Of a stretch of DNA of 64,000 nt, positions 17,661-27,180 are shown one piece after another. Numbering within the stretch: position 1 is the first letter of the stretch; every line of letters starts with the position of its first letter. The translations under genes were made by a program, and so were the position numbers. Source of the stretch: Arthrobacter sp. SLBN-112 (GTDB lineage Bacteria > Actinomycetota > Actinomycetes > Actinomycetales > Micrococcaceae); NCBI RefSeq assembly GCF_030944625.1, contig NZ_JAUSXY010000001.1, positions 620,001-684,000 of the forward strand. Reading direction: 5' to 3'. The notes below the pieces were generated by a model. It saw only the letters and a program-made list of their open reading frames with translations. It searched no databases and was not told the origin of the DNA.

Positions 17661-18707
17661 ATGGATTCCGGGGAACAGGTGCAGCAACGGGCGCGGCCCC
17701 GGAGGGTGACGGCGGCCATGGTGGCCGCGCGGGCCGGGGTTTCGGTGGCCACGGTATCGCTGGTGGCCAACGGCAAGACGGCCGGCCGGGTGTCCGAGGA
17801 CAACATTTCCCGGGTGCAGGAGGCCATCGCCGAGCTTGGCTATGTGGTGGACGGCATCGGCAGTTCGCTGGCCAAGGGCGTCAGTTCAATTGTGATCCTG
17901 GTGGCGCCGGATATCTCCAACCCGTTCTTCGCCAAGGTGATCAGCGGGGTCCGGGAATCCTTGGGACCCAATTACCAACTGCTTCTCTCGGTCACGGACT
18001 CAGGTGAATTTCCCAAGGCCGCGGACGTCCGGAAGCTGATGTCCCTGCGGCCGGCAGGGCTTTTGGTTGACGCCCCGAATGCCGGGTTCCTGGCAGACCT
18101 TTCGGTGACCGGCCCCCTGGTGTTGCTGGACGCTCCGGGCCTGGAGTCATTTGCGCCGGCCGTGAACCTTGATGTTGCCCAGGGCGCGCGGGAATTGGCT
18201 GCGCACCTCGCCGGGGCGGGCCACCGGCGCGTGGCCTACCTGGACAGCGTTACCGGAACCGCCACGTTCACCATCCGCCGGGACGCCTTCCTGGCCGAAG
18301 CCGCATCGCTCGGCATGACCGTGGATCCGGACCATATGCCCGCCACCACCATCGACGTCGGCGCTGCGGCGGCTGCCTTCGCCGACGCCTGGCCGGGCTG
18401 GCAGCGCCAGGGAGTGACCGCCGTCGTCTGCGCCACCGACACCCATGCGTACGGGGTGCTGCAGGAAGCCCGCGTGGCCGGGGTCCGCATTCCGGCGGAA
18501 CTGGCCGTGGCCGGATTCGACGACCTGCCGTATTCGGCTACCAGCAGCCCGGGCCTGACCAGCGTGCACCTGCCCGCGGCGCACCTGGGCCTGAAGGCCG
18601 GTGAACAGCTGCGCCGGCTGATGGAAGGGCGGGCGTTGGAGCAGGAGGAACTCGTCCTGGAAAGCTCCCTGGTGGTGCGCGGCTCGACGTCGGCCGGCGA
18701 AACGTAG
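17661..18707 (+). CDS. uriR: LacI-family regulator of the uridine operon
   Basis: A 348-residue LacI repressor with HTH at about residues 16-40 (VTAAMVAARAGVSVATVSLVANGK) and a sensor domain containing PDISNPFFAKVISGVRE and GFDDLPYSATSSPGLTSV. It diverges from uriH with two operator palindromes between. In C. glutamicum the LacI protein UriR represses the equivalent operon, so the same role and probable autoregulation are inferred. The ribosome site before ATG 17661 (GGATCG) is weak. Confidence 0.85.
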   Translation: MDSGEQVQQRARPRRVTAAMVAARAGVSVATVSLVANGKTAGRVSEDNISRVQEAIAELGYVVDGIGSSLAKGVSSIVILVAPDISNPFFAKVISGVRESLGPNYQLLLSVTDSGEFPKAADVRKLMSLRPAGLLVDAPNAGFLADLSVTGPLVLLDAPGLESFAPAVNLDVAQGARELAAHLAGAGHRRVAYLDSVTGTATFTIRRDAFLAEAASLGMTVDPDHMPATTIDVGAAAAAFADAWPGWQRQGVTAVVCATDTHAYGVLQEARVAGVRIPAELAVAGFDDLPYSATSSPGLTSVHLPAAHLGLKAGEQLRRLMEGRALEQEELVLESSLVVRGSTSAGET

Positions 18708-18752
18708 CGGCGCCGGCGGGCTCCTGTCGGACCCCGGCCGTAAGCTGGGATT

Positions 18753-19859
18753 ATGCCGAGTAACTGGGAGAGTCTGGACGCGCCGCAGCGAGAGTCGGTA
18801 GAGCACAATGTGGAGATCTACGAGCGCGTCCGCCCTGCCCTGAAGCTCATCACCCGGGACGTCCTCCTCACCCTCCGGGACATGCTCAAGGGCACAGAGG
18901 TGACGCCGCTGTTCGTCAGCGGGCGCACCAAGACGGTGGAGTCGTTCAGGGAAAAGATCTCGCGCACGGAAGAGCCGCTGGAGCCCGGCGGCCCGCGGCT
19001 GCTCAAGTTCCCGGACCCGTTCCGGACCCTCAATGACATGGTGGGGATCCGGGTAATCACCAAGCTCCCGGCGGAGAACGCCCTGGTGGCCAACATCATC
19101 AAGCGCCAGCGGCAGCTGTTCGACTGCCGCGGCGACCGCGAGAAGGACATCGGGTCCATCGAGTCCGGCACGTACGGGTATTCCAGCCGGCACCTGATCC
19201 TGCGGACCATCCAGAACGAAGCCGTCAAGGAGTACCAGCAGGTCTTCAACCCGGACGCCGTGCCCAACGGCAGCTACTTCTTCGAGTGCCAGATCCGCAC
19301 CATCTTCGCCCATGCGTGGAGCGAGATTGAGCATGACATCCGCTTCAAGGCCGAGGACCCGCGCGCTTGGACACCGCACTTCGACCGGCAGTTCACGGCC
19401 ACCGCCGCCATGCTGGAAACCGTAGAGACAGCCTTCGCCGACCTCCACGAACGGTACGAGGAAGTCCGCAGCTTCTGGGATATGGACGGGGAAGGGGCAG
19501 CGGCCCTCACACCGAACCGGATCCGCGACGTCTGGCGGACCCTGCTGCCGCACGTCGACCGGAAAGTGGACGACGACTGGGGATGGGCCGCGGAACTCCT
19601 GGCCGCCCACGGCCTCAACCAGACCGTGCAGCTGGCCGGCCTGCTCAGCGCCAACCGCATCACCGAGGTCCGCAAGGCACTGGACCACCGCTACTCCCCC
19701 GGCCCCGACCGGTTGATGGACGACCTCCTGCTGTGGCAGTACGGCACCAAGCACATCGACCTCACCGCAGAACCGGCCGACGCCGTCCCGCACCCCCGGC
19801 GCGACAGCCTCCTGCGGCGGCTGCGGCAGATCGAGCGGTACAGGATGACGACGAAGTAG
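18753..19859 (+). CDS. RelA/SpoT-domain nucleotide pyrophosphokinase with C-terminal extension
   Basis: A 368-residue protein with a complete-looking RelA/SpoT synthetase domain over about residues 50-200: SGRTK (56-60), DMVGIR (95-100), GYSSRH (142-147) and ECQIRT...W..IEHD (178-195). It should transfer pyrophosphate from ATP to a purine nucleotide, giving a (p)ppGpp-type alarmone. No HD hydrolase, TGS or ACT domain is present. It is longer than stand-alone small alarmone synthetases (about 210-260 residues) by a C-terminal helical region of about 120 residues (WRTLLPHVDRKVDDDWGW...). That size is similar to fused toxic synthetases such as CapRel, but no C-terminal homology to these was recognised. 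No partner gene adjoins it. Confidence 0.8.
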   Translation: MPSNWESLDAPQRESVEHNVEIYERVRPALKLITRDVLLTLRDMLKGTEVTPLFVSGRTKTVESFREKISRTEEPLEPGGPRLLKFPDPFRTLNDMVGIRVITKLPAENALVANIIKRQRQLFDCRGDREKDIGSIESGTYGYSSRHLILRTIQNEAVKEYQQVFNPDAVPNGSYFFECQIRTIFAHAWSEIEHDIRFKAEDPRAWTPHFDRQFTATAAMLETVETAFADLHERYEEVRSFWDMDGEGAAALTPNRIRDVWRTLLPHVDRKVDDDWGWAAELLAAHGLNQTVQLAGLLSANRITEVRKALDHRYSPGPDRLMDDLLLWQYGTKHIDLTAEPADAVPHPRRDSLLRRLRQIERYRMTTK

Positions 19860-20447
19860 GGGCTGCTGGGACTAACGAGCCGCTTTTGACTCTCACCAAA
19901 GGGCGAAGCCCGATAATGAAGATTCCGTCAAGCTGGAGGGGCTCGGTTAAGCTGCGCTGGATAACTCCGTTCCGTCCATAGCTGGGGTCAATTCGGGTTA
20001 CCCACGGCTGGATTTGGGAGTCCTGGATTAGTCTTGTCCGTGTTTCCGAAGACTGCTTCGTCAGCTACAGCCGGAATCCGCGGATCTGACAACTTCAAAT
20101 GCTGGTTCTGCCTGTCTGCTGAGCCCACCCCCACGCGGTGCTCGTATGGTCAAGACAGCTACGAAAGGGCTGCCGCTGCATTGTGGTGCTTTTGAGACCA
20201 AGCCCCGCGTCGTGACCACAACGAGTCGGACCCATGCTTCCAATAGGTCCGGCGACAGCGCCGGCAATTTTCCCCACAGACTGTGGGACAAGGGTGGCTC
20301 GAAAGGCAACGTCACTTAGCCTGAAGCAGCCCAAGCGGCACGAACTGTTGGGCATGGCCTTGTGCGCTTATCGAGGCGCACCCCCCCGTGCAGGGGCCAG
20401 CCACCGATAGCCGAGATTCCGTACGCCTGTTGACAGACGTCATAGAT
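19860..20447. other. 588-bp stretch without a recognisable gene
   Basis: Both strands were read. Short open frames on the minus strand (about 84-86 codons between 20061 and 20355) overlap each other, lack ribosome sites and resemble no family. No tRNA, insertion-sequence end or strong hairpin was noticed. The region separates the synthetase gene from the convergent LacI gene and may be decayed sequence. Confidence 0.45.
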
Positions 20448-21527
20448 TTAGGCCGTGTCCTTTGGCGGTGGGACTTCCCCTGACCCTCTGAGGATCAGTT
20501 CTGAGGGGATCGTGTAGGTTCGCGGTTCCTGTCGGTCTCCGTTGATACGGGCCAGAATCCGTTCTGCGGCTACTTTGCCGATGTGCTCGGGGTGCTGTGC
20601 GACGACGGTTATGCCGGGGTTCATCATGTCCGAGAGGGTGAAGTCGCCGAAACCGAGCAAGGCTACGGCCCGGTTCAGCCCCAGTTCCTGCAGAGCCCGC
20701 ATGACACCGAAGGTCACCATAATCTGTGCAGAGAAGATGGCCGTCGGCGGTTCAGCGCCCGTGAGTAACTCACTGACCGCCTTCCGGGCTGATTCCTCAC
20801 TGCGCAGTCCTTCCAGGAAGTGAACGGTGTCGGTCGAAATACCTGCTCGGCCCAACTCAGTAATGAAGCCGCGGCGCCGCTCCCGGGCGGTCTGGATATC
20901 TGTGCGGCCGCCTAGGTAGGCGAGTTTGGTGTGGCCTTGGGAAATCAGGTGTGCGGCGGCCTTGGCCGCGCCAGCGGCGTTGTCACTTACCACTGCATCG
21001 GCATCGGTGCCGACCGGTTCCCGGTCGACGAAGACCATCGGAAGGTCCTTGGAATGTTCCGGCAGGTACCCCTGGCTTTTGGCGACCGGGGTCAGAACCA
21101 GTCCATCCACGCGCCTCCGGAGAAACGCTTTCACAAGCTCCTCCTCACGTGCAGCGTCATTATCCATACTTGCCGCGAGGACCGCTATGCCGTGGCTCGC
21201 CAGGACATCACTCAGGGCCCGATGGATTTGCCCATGAAATGGGTTGGCGACGCTGGGAAGCAGCAGCCCAACGGACAGTGTTTGCCGGCCGGCGCGGCGT
21301 AGGCTTTGGGCCGTCATGTCCAGCTGGTAGTTCAGCCATTTCGCCGCCTCCAACACTTTCTGGCGGGTGACTTCAGAAACACCAGGCTCGTCATTGATGA
21401 CCCGGGAAACCGTTTTGATGCCTACTCCGGCCAAAGCAGCCACATCACGCATCCTCGGCCTGCGGACTCCCACCGCATCCGAAGACGCGCTGACGCCGTC
21501 CTCTACGAATTCCGATTTCTCAGTCAT
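20448..21527 (-). CDS. LacI-family regulator
   Basis: A 359-residue LacI regulator. The HTH is RMRDVAALAGVGIKTVSRVINDEPGVS (about residues 25-52), followed by QTLSVGLLLPSVANPFHGQIHRAL and a sensor domain ending LGFGDFTLSDMMNPGITVVAQHPEHIGK. ATG 21527 is used; a GTG at 21548 is in frame but has no spaced ribosome site. It lies downstream of, and in the same direction as, the ribose-type ABC operon (21823-26869), so it may control that operon or be carried with it. No operator was recognised. Confidence 0.85.
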   Translation of the reverse strand: MTEKSEFVEDGVSASSDAVGVRRPRMRDVAALAGVGIKTVSRVINDEPGVSEVTRQKVLEAAKWLNYQLDMTAQSLRRAGRQTLSVGLLLPSVANPFHGQIHRALSDVLASHGIAVLAASMDNDAAREEELVKAFLRRRVDGLVLTPVAKSQGYLPEHSKDLPMVFVDREPVGTDADAVVSDNAAGAAKAAAHLISQGHTKLAYLGGRTDIQTARERRRGFITELGRAGISTDTVHFLEGLRSEESARKAVSELLTGAEPPTAIFSAQIMVTFGVMRALQELGLNRAVALLGFGDFTLSDMMNPGITVVAQHPEHIGKVAAERILARINGDRQEPRTYTIPSELILRGSGEVPPPKDTA

Positions 21528-21822
21528 AGTTCCGCCCGTCTGGCGCACCTCAATTCATATGCTTGTCGGGGAGCTGAATGCATCCCTGTTGAGCGCCCGA
21601 GTCTATGGTGGCATGGGCCTGGCCATGACCAGGAGATGGCCGGCACCTGATTGTATGGTCCTGGTTTCACGGCCAGGCAGGTTCCGGAGTCCCTGGAGAC
21701 TGATCTCTCAACCGGGCGTTGGCGCCGGGAATCACAGCACGAGACTGCATGGAGATGCCGCGACATCTGTGGGCACTGGGCTGGCAGCCGCTGCCATGTC
21801 CAGAGGTTCATCCGGCCAGCCT

Positions 21823-23172
21823 TCAGGCCTCGTGGACCGTGGGTGCGGTCTCCAGTTGGTCTGCCACGTGCTGCCAGCCGTCGCTGAACATGCCGTATGC
21901 GGTTTTGATCTCGACACCGACGGGAAGTTCGGGGCATTCGTTCTCGCCGTTGGTTCCCCAGTTGACCCAGCCGGATTGGCGGCGCTGGACGATCTGGAAG
22001 GCGCCAGAGGGTTCGGAGGTCCACCAGACCATGGTTCTGTCGAGTTCTGAATGGAATTCGGCGGTTTTGGAGGCCGGCCCGGCGAAGATGGTTTCATGCG
22101 GCACGGCCGAGACGTCGACGGGGGCATCCGCGATCGTCCAACGGCGCTCGGACAGGTCAGCGAGCACGTGCGAGGTTGCCCTGACCCGGGCGAGACGTGT
22201 GCGAATTTCCTCGTCGTCCAAGGCACCTTCCCAGCTGCAGAACAGGCGCCAGTACAAATCCCAGTGCGCGGCTTCGATATTGCCGGTGAGCTGACGGCGG
22301 AATTCCTGGAACTTCGCAGTGCCAGACGCTGAGTTCGCGATGGTTTCATCGAGCATGTGCGCGAGTTCAGCAGCGTAGGGGTCCCCGGCTCGATATCGTG
22401 TGCCGCCGTATGCTTCGAAGCGATCAAAGACCACATCGCCTTGACCGGCCTCAAATTCATCGCCGACGGTGATCTTGTTGGTTATGGAGCGCCCGTTGAT
22501 GACTGTCTGGAAGTCATCCACCCGGTAGCTGCGCGTGAAGTAGGGGGTTCCGTGGGTGAATTTCCAGTCGATGGAAAACGTCTTGCCCTTGAGCTCCTCA
22601 AGCAGGCCGTCGGGGACTGTGCCATACATCCGGTAGTGGTGCAGGACAGGACCGTGTTCAAGGGTTTCGATGTCGACGGTGATGTGTTCGGGCGGGTTGA
22701 TGAGGCCGTTTTCGGGGGTGAAGAAGGGGCCGTAGAAGCCGCCGATGGCGTTGTTGCCCGAGGGCAGCAGGTCGATGCCTTCTTTCAGTGTTGCGAAGTG
22801 ACGCAGTCCCCACTTTGAGGAGCCGGTGCCCTCAGCCGTGCCCGAGCACATTTCGAGGTCGAAGTACCCTGTGTCTAAGCGGACGAAGGCGTCGGACTCG
22901 ACGGGTTCCCGTTCGCTTATCCCCTCCACGCGCCCGGTGACCGGTGCGACGAGGGTGAGCCGCAGGTTTCCCTCGAAGGTCACGACGGTGATGAACGTGG
23001 TTTTACCCGGTTCGGGCTGGGCGTTCAGCCGCTGGCAGATAACCGTCTCTCCGGCACTGGTGGTTGCCGTCCAGAGATTTTCCGTGAATTCTCCGTTGAC
23101 GGTGAAGGTCACTGGTTCGTTGGTCCGGCGGCCGGGAAGGCCGTCCGTGATAGCGATGGTGGGCAATGCCAC
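21823..23172 (-). CDS. Unassigned 449-residue protein at the end of a ribose-type ABC operon
   Basis: I do not recognise this family. The protein has no signal peptide or membrane segment, so it should be cytoplasmic. It is rich in aromatic residues and beta-type segments, for example residues 125-180 (KWGLRHFATLKEG, NNAIGGFYGPFFTPENG), 215-235 (WKFTHGTPYFTRSYRVDDF) and an aromatic C-terminal third (TMVWWTSEPSG, QSGWVNWG). That pattern would suit a carbohydrate-binding beta-sandwich or lyase-like fold, but this is conjecture. It follows the permease gene by 85 bp on the same strand, with a GAGAGGAAAA ribosome site. It is the only non-transport gene of the operon, so it probably acts on the transported sugar. 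Confidence 0.7.
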   Translation of the reverse strand: MALPTIAITDGLPGRRTNEPVTFTVNGEFTENLWTATTSAGETVICQRLNAQPEPGKTTFITVVTFEGNLRLTLVAPVTGRVEGISEREPVESDAFVRLDTGYFDLEMCSGTAEGTGSSKWGLRHFATLKEGIDLLPSGNNAIGGFYGPFFTPENGLINPPEHITVDIETLEHGPVLHHYRMYGTVPDGLLEELKGKTFSIDWKFTHGTPYFTRSYRVDDFQTVINGRSITNKITVGDEFEAGQGDVVFDRFEAYGGTRYRAGDPYAAELAHMLDETIANSASGTAKFQEFRRQLTGNIEAAHWDLYWRLFCSWEGALDDEEIRTRLARVRATSHVLADLSERRWTIADAPVDVSAVPHETIFAGPASKTAEFHSELDRTMVWWTSEPSGAFQIVQRRQSGWVNWGTNGENECPELPVGVEIKTAYGMFSDGWQHVADQLETAPTVHEA

Positions 23173-23257
23173 GGGCTTTTCCTCTCAAGTTATTGGCGTG
23201 GGGGTACAGTCCCGTGCGGCAGGCAGGATGTGGCTGTCGGTTACGTCGGGCGTGCTC

Positions 23258-24307
23258 TTATGCAGGTGTCTGGGCGGCGGTGGCCCTGGACCATGGCAGG
23301 CGTAGTGTGCGTTGTTTCAGGCTGTCGATAGCCACGGCGAGGATGATGACGAGGCCCTTGATCAGCAGTTGGGTGAAGAACTGGACATTCATCAGGATCA
23401 GTCCGGTGCTGAGGACACCGAGAATGATGGAGCCGATCAGTGTGCCGTAGATCCGTCCGCGTCCGCCGACGAGACTTGTGCCGCCCAGGACAACTGCGGC
23501 GATCGCGTCCAGTTCGTAACCGGTGCCGGCTGTCGGCTGGGCGGAGACTACTCGGGCGGAGAAGATGACACCGGCGAGGCCGGCGCAGATGCCGGCAATG
23601 ACATAGACGGAAGTGATGACGCGTTTGACGTTGATGCCCGCCAGCCGTGCGGCTTCGGCGTTGCCGCCCACTGCGTAGACGTGCCGGCCATAGCGGGTGC
23701 GTTCAAGGACGAACCACGCTGCGACGTAGACGATGATCATGATCACCACGGGCACCGGAATGCCCGCCATGTACCCGTTGCCGATGTCCCGGAAACTGAG
23801 CGTGTTAGAGACAATGGGTTGCCCGTCGGTCATGGTGTAGGCCAGGCCTCGAAGGAAGGTCATGGTGCCGAGGGTGACGATGAAGGCGGCCAGTGCAAGG
23901 TAGGCGCTGAGCATGCCGTTGATCAAACCCGCGACGGCGCCCGTTACAACGCCGACCAGGATCGCGACGGGTGCGGGCAGTCCTGCAATGCCTGTCATGA
24001 CCGATGCGACACCGGAGACGGCCAGAATGGAACCGACGGAAAGGTCGATTCCGGCCGCGAGAATGACGAATGTCATTCCGGCCGCCAGGATCGCGTTGAT
24101 CGAGATCGACCGGGCAATGTTGAGCAGGTTGTTGACGCTCGCGAAATTCGGGGCGATGACGACCATTAAGGCAACGAGGGCGATCAGGACCACGAGGATG
24201 CCGACGCGGTCCCACCAGTAGGCAAAGTCAAAGCCGCGGGCTGTGGCAGGTGTGGCCTCTGGCCGGATGCCGGCGCCCTGTGGGTTGTTCAGAGCCTGGT
24301 TAGTCAT
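23258..24307 (-). CDS. Ribose-type ABC transporter permease
   Basis: A 349-residue permease of the RbsC family with about eight to ten membrane segments and the typical AAGIDLSVGSILAVSG, GLINGMLSAYL and AAVVLGGTSLVGGRGRIYGTLIGS segments. It forms the channel for a monosaccharide. The start overlaps the end of the ATPase gene by 8 bp and has GGAG before ATG 24307. Substrate unknown; family members carry ribose, xylose, galactose, inositol or similar. Confidence 0.93.
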   Translation of the reverse strand: MTNQALNNPQGAGIRPEATPATARGFDFAYWWDRVGILVVLIALVALMVVIAPNFASVNNLLNIARSISINAILAAGMTFVILAAGIDLSVGSILAVSGVASVMTGIAGLPAPVAILVGVVTGAVAGLINGMLSAYLALAAFIVTLGTMTFLRGLAYTMTDGQPIVSNTLSFRDIGNGYMAGIPVPVVIMIIVYVAAWFVLERTRYGRHVYAVGGNAEAARLAGINVKRVITSVYVIAGICAGLAGVIFSARVVSAQPTAGTGYELDAIAAVVLGGTSLVGGRGRIYGTLIGSIILGVLSTGLILMNVQFFTQLLIKGLVIILAVAIDSLKQRTLRLPWSRATAAQTPA

Positions 24308-25832
24308 GGAATTCTCCGTTTGTCTGTGCTGCTGTTCCGGTCGCGTGGGACATGACGTCCTCTTCGCTGGCGGTGCGTGAGTTGAGTTCCTGGACGATCC
24401 GACCGGAGCGCATCACGAGGAGCCGGTCGCTGATGCCGATCGCTTCGGGAAGGTCCGAGGAAATGACCAGGATGGCCTTGCCGGCCTTGGCGAGGTCATT
24501 GATGACTTCATAGATTTCGCTTTTCGCGCCGATGTCCACGCCCCGGGTCGGTTCGTCCAGGATCAGCACGTCGGATTCGCGCATCAGCCACCGGGCCAGA
24601 ACAGCTTTTTGCTGGTTGCCGCCCGAAAGCGCGCTGACGGGCAGGCGCAGGGCATTCTGCCGCAGGTGCAGGCGTTCCATCTGCTTTTTCACGGCATTCC
24701 GGATTCTGGCCCGCTGAAGCACGCCGGCGTTCACGTGGCCGCCAAGGGAACTGACAGCGATGTTGTCCTCCACAGTATGGGAGACAAACAAGGCCTGGTC
24801 CTTGCGGTCCTCGGGGACCATGGCGATTCCCCGGGCGATCGCCTGAGCCGGGCTGGAGGCCAGTGCCGCTTTGCCTTGGACCGTCACGGTGCCGCTGCGG
24901 GAGCGGTCGGCGCCGAAGATCATCCGGGCCGTTTCCGTGCGGCCGGCCCCGATGAGCCCGGACAGGGCGACGACCTCGCCCGACCGTACCTGGAAGCTGA
25001 CCGGCCCGATTCCGGCGCCGTCGGTGAGTTCCTTGACCTCCAGCAGGACCTCTCCCGGGCTGTGCCGGTCGTGGTGGTACAGGTCCTCAAGGTTGCGTCC
25101 CACCATCATCCGGACGACGTCGGGAGGGCTGATCTCGGTCTTTCCCCGGGTACCGACGTACGTTCCGTCGCGGAAGACGGTCACACGGTCCGCAAGCTCC
25201 CAGACCTCTTCCATCCGGTGGGAGATGTACACGAGACCGACGCCTGCATCGCGCAGTTCGTTAATGATCGCGAAAAGGTGGAGCGTTTCACTCCGTGAGA
25301 GGGCCGCTGTTGGTTCATCGAGGACCAGGATCCTGGCGTTCTCGCTGACGGCCCTGGCGATCTCAACCATCTGTTGCATGCCGACACTGAGCTGACCGAG
25401 CTCGGTGCGCGGATCAATCCGTGCCCCGACCCGGGCGAGCTTCTCACGGGCCTGGGCGATCATGACGCGACGGTCCAGGGCCCCGAATTTCGTCGAGGGC
25501 TCTCGTCCGAGAGCCAGGTTCTCGGCCACTGTCATCGCCGGCACTGTGTTCAGCTCCTGATGGATGATGGCTATGCCGTGGGCAACGGCCTCATGCGGGG
25601 AGCGGATGTCGATTTCGGTGCCATCCATCAGGATCCGTCCGGAATCGCGGTTGACGTTGCCCGCCAGGATCTTCATCAGGGTGGATTTACCAGCTCCGTT
25701 CTCGCCCATCAAAGCATGCACTTCACCTGCACGCAGGTCGAAGTGGACGTTATTGAGAGCGAGCGTGGCACCGAAGCGCTTTGTGATCCCTTCCAGCTGC
25801 AGCAGCGGCTGGCGGGAGGTTGTTGTAGTCAT
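24300..25832 (-). CDS. Ribose-type ABC transporter ATP-binding protein, double ATPase
   Basis: A 510-residue protein with two fused ATPase domains, as in RbsA. The first has Walker A GENGAGKST, signature LSVGMQQM and Walker B ILVLDEPTAAL; the second has a degenerate Walker A (GLIGAGRTE), signature LSGGNQQK and ILDEPTRGVDIG. It powers the permease encoded next. It lies 74 bp after the binding-protein gene on the same strand. Confidence 0.93.
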   Translation of the reverse strand: MTTTTSRQPLLQLEGITKRFGATLALNNVHFDLRAGEVHALMGENGAGKSTLMKILAGNVNRDSGRILMDGTEIDIRSPHEAVAHGIAIIHQELNTVPAMTVAENLALGREPSTKFGALDRRVMIAQAREKLARVGARIDPRTELGQLSVGMQQMVEIARAVSENARILVLDEPTAALSRSETLHLFAIINELRDAGVGLVYISHRMEEVWELADRVTVFRDGTYVGTRGKTEISPPDVVRMMVGRNLEDLYHHDRHSPGEVLLEVKELTDGAGIGPVSFQVRSGEVVALSGLIGAGRTETARMIFGADRSRSGTVTVQGKAALASSPAQAIARGIAMVPEDRKDQALFVSHTVEDNIAVSSLGGHVNAGVLQRARIRNAVKKQMERLHLRQNALRLPVSALSGGNQQKAVLARWLMRESDVLILDEPTRGVDIGAKSEIYEVINDLAKAGKAILVISSDLPEAIGISDRLLVMRSGRIVQELNSRTASEEDVMSHATGTAAQTNGEFHD

Positions 25833-25906
25833 GGCGACCTATTCTCAGTCCGGTTGTGTGGGGGCCGCTGCGGGAGCCGAACGGCCCCACACGGCAGCGG
25901 GAAGCC

Positions 25907-26869
25907 TTACCAGCCCTTGTACTGGCTGACGGTCTCGCGGGTCACGAGCTCGCTGGGGATCAGGATCGTGCTCTCGGCCGGTGGTTTGTTGTCGATGATG
26001 TTCTGCGCGATTTCGACGGCCTTGCGGACCATTTCGGCAGGATTTTGGGTTGCGGTTCCGATGAAAGGCGACCCGGGCTGCTTCAGTTCCGCCACGGCCT
26101 CCGGGCTACCGTCCACACCGGTGACCTTTACGGTCCCCGCCTTGTGGGCCTGCTGGACCGCCAGAACCGCGCCGAGGGCAGACGGGTCGTTCATGCCGAA
26201 GATGCCCTGAACGTCAGGGGTTGCCGTGAGCATGTCCGTGGTCACGGCGAGGCCGGAGGCCCGGTCGTTCTTGGAGGCCTGCTGCCCGACAACTTTGATG
26301 TTAGGGAACTTCTTGACGACGTTCTTGCAGCCGGTGATGCGGTCGCGGATCGTCTGGAGCGGGGTTCCGTCCACCAGGAGAACATTGCCCTTTCCTCCCA
26401 TCTGCTCGAACAGGTACTGGCAGGATTTTTCGCCGGCCTGGACGGCATTGGTCATCACCACGGCGTCGGCGCTCTTGGCCGGGGTGTCCACGGCGATGAC
26501 AATGATGCCAGCCTGCTTCGCCCGCTCAATCGCCGGCTGGATGCCGTTTTCGTCCACGGCGCTGATGACAATCAGGTTCACGCCCTGCTGGATGAACGTG
26601 TCAATCTGTGTGTTCTGATTCGCCAGGTCAAGCTGGGCGTCCTGGGTATTGGCCGTGGCGCCGATCTTCGCAGCAGCTTCCTTGGCTCCCTTGTCCATCG
26701 CGGAAAAGAACGGGTTGGACATGTCCTGGACCATGAGGCCGATCTTCTCGATCTTTGCCGGCTTATTGGTGCCGGCCTGGGTGTCACCAGAGCTGCAGGC
26801 CGTCAGGCTGAGCGCGGCCAGTGTCGCGGCGGCGGTGAAAACTGCCGACTTCTTAACGAGCTGATTCAT
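25907..26869 (-). CDS. Ribose-type ABC transporter substrate-binding lipoprotein
   Basis: A 320-residue RbsB-like binding protein with a lipoprotein signal ending LTAC (Cys25) and the two-lobed sugar-binding fold marked by KIGLMVQDMSNPFF and GVDGSPEAVAELKQPGSPFIGTATQNP. A strong AAAGGAG site precedes ATG 26869. It is the first gene of the operon binding protein, ATPase, permease, unassigned protein. Ligand probably a monosaccharide or polyol; its identity cannot be read from the sequence. Confidence 0.93.
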   Translation of the reverse strand: MNQLVKKSAVFTAAATLAALSLTACSSGDTQAGTNKPAKIEKIGLMVQDMSNPFFSAMDKGAKEAAAKIGATANTQDAQLDLANQNTQIDTFIQQGVNLIVISAVDENGIQPAIERAKQAGIIVIAVDTPAKSADAVVMTNAVQAGEKSCQYLFEQMGGKGNVLLVDGTPLQTIRDRITGCKNVVKKFPNIKVVGQQASKNDRASGLAVTTDMLTATPDVQGIFGMNDPSALGAVLAVQQAHKAGTVKVTGVDGSPEAVAELKQPGSPFIGTATQNPAEMVRKAVEIAQNIIDNKPPAESTILIPSELVTRETVSQYKGW

Positions 26870-27180
26870 TTTCGGATCTCCTTTGAACCGGAACCGGCGA
26901 GGCCATGACGGCCGGCCAGGTCCGTAAAAAACGCGGTCGATGGAATTGGTAATGGAGGTTGCGCCGGCCGCTTCGATGCGAAGACCGGGCCTTTCGAGTT
27001 AGTTCCGCGGCGTGGCAATCACTGAGGGGTTGCTCCGCTGGAACCGGGCTTGCCGGTACCCTCTTCGAGTACCAAAGCAGAGGTGCCATGCAGCGGCGGC
27101 CAGGTGGGAAGGAAAGGCATGTTTGCCGTGCCAGGGGCGCCGCTAAATGTTGCTTCTTTGGGTCAAGAGGAGCTAGAGGG
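26870..27180. promoter_or_regulatory. Upstream region of the ribose-type ABC operon
   Basis: This 311-bp stretch between the LacI gene stop (27181) and the binding-protein start should hold the operon promoter on the minus strand. Small dyads are visible (CTTCG-ATG-CGAAG near 26971; GGTAC and GTACC around 27055-27073), but none matches the LacI-type operators found upstream of the flanking regulators. No gene is seen. Confidence 0.4.

Noticed and set aside
18147..19793. A 548-codon minus-strand open frame
   Set aside because: It is antisense to the LacI and RelA/SpoT-type genes, both of which carry clear family motifs.
20061..20355. Two overlapping minus-strand frames of 84 and 86 codons
   Set aside because: They overlap in different frames, lack ribosome sites and show no recognisable motif.
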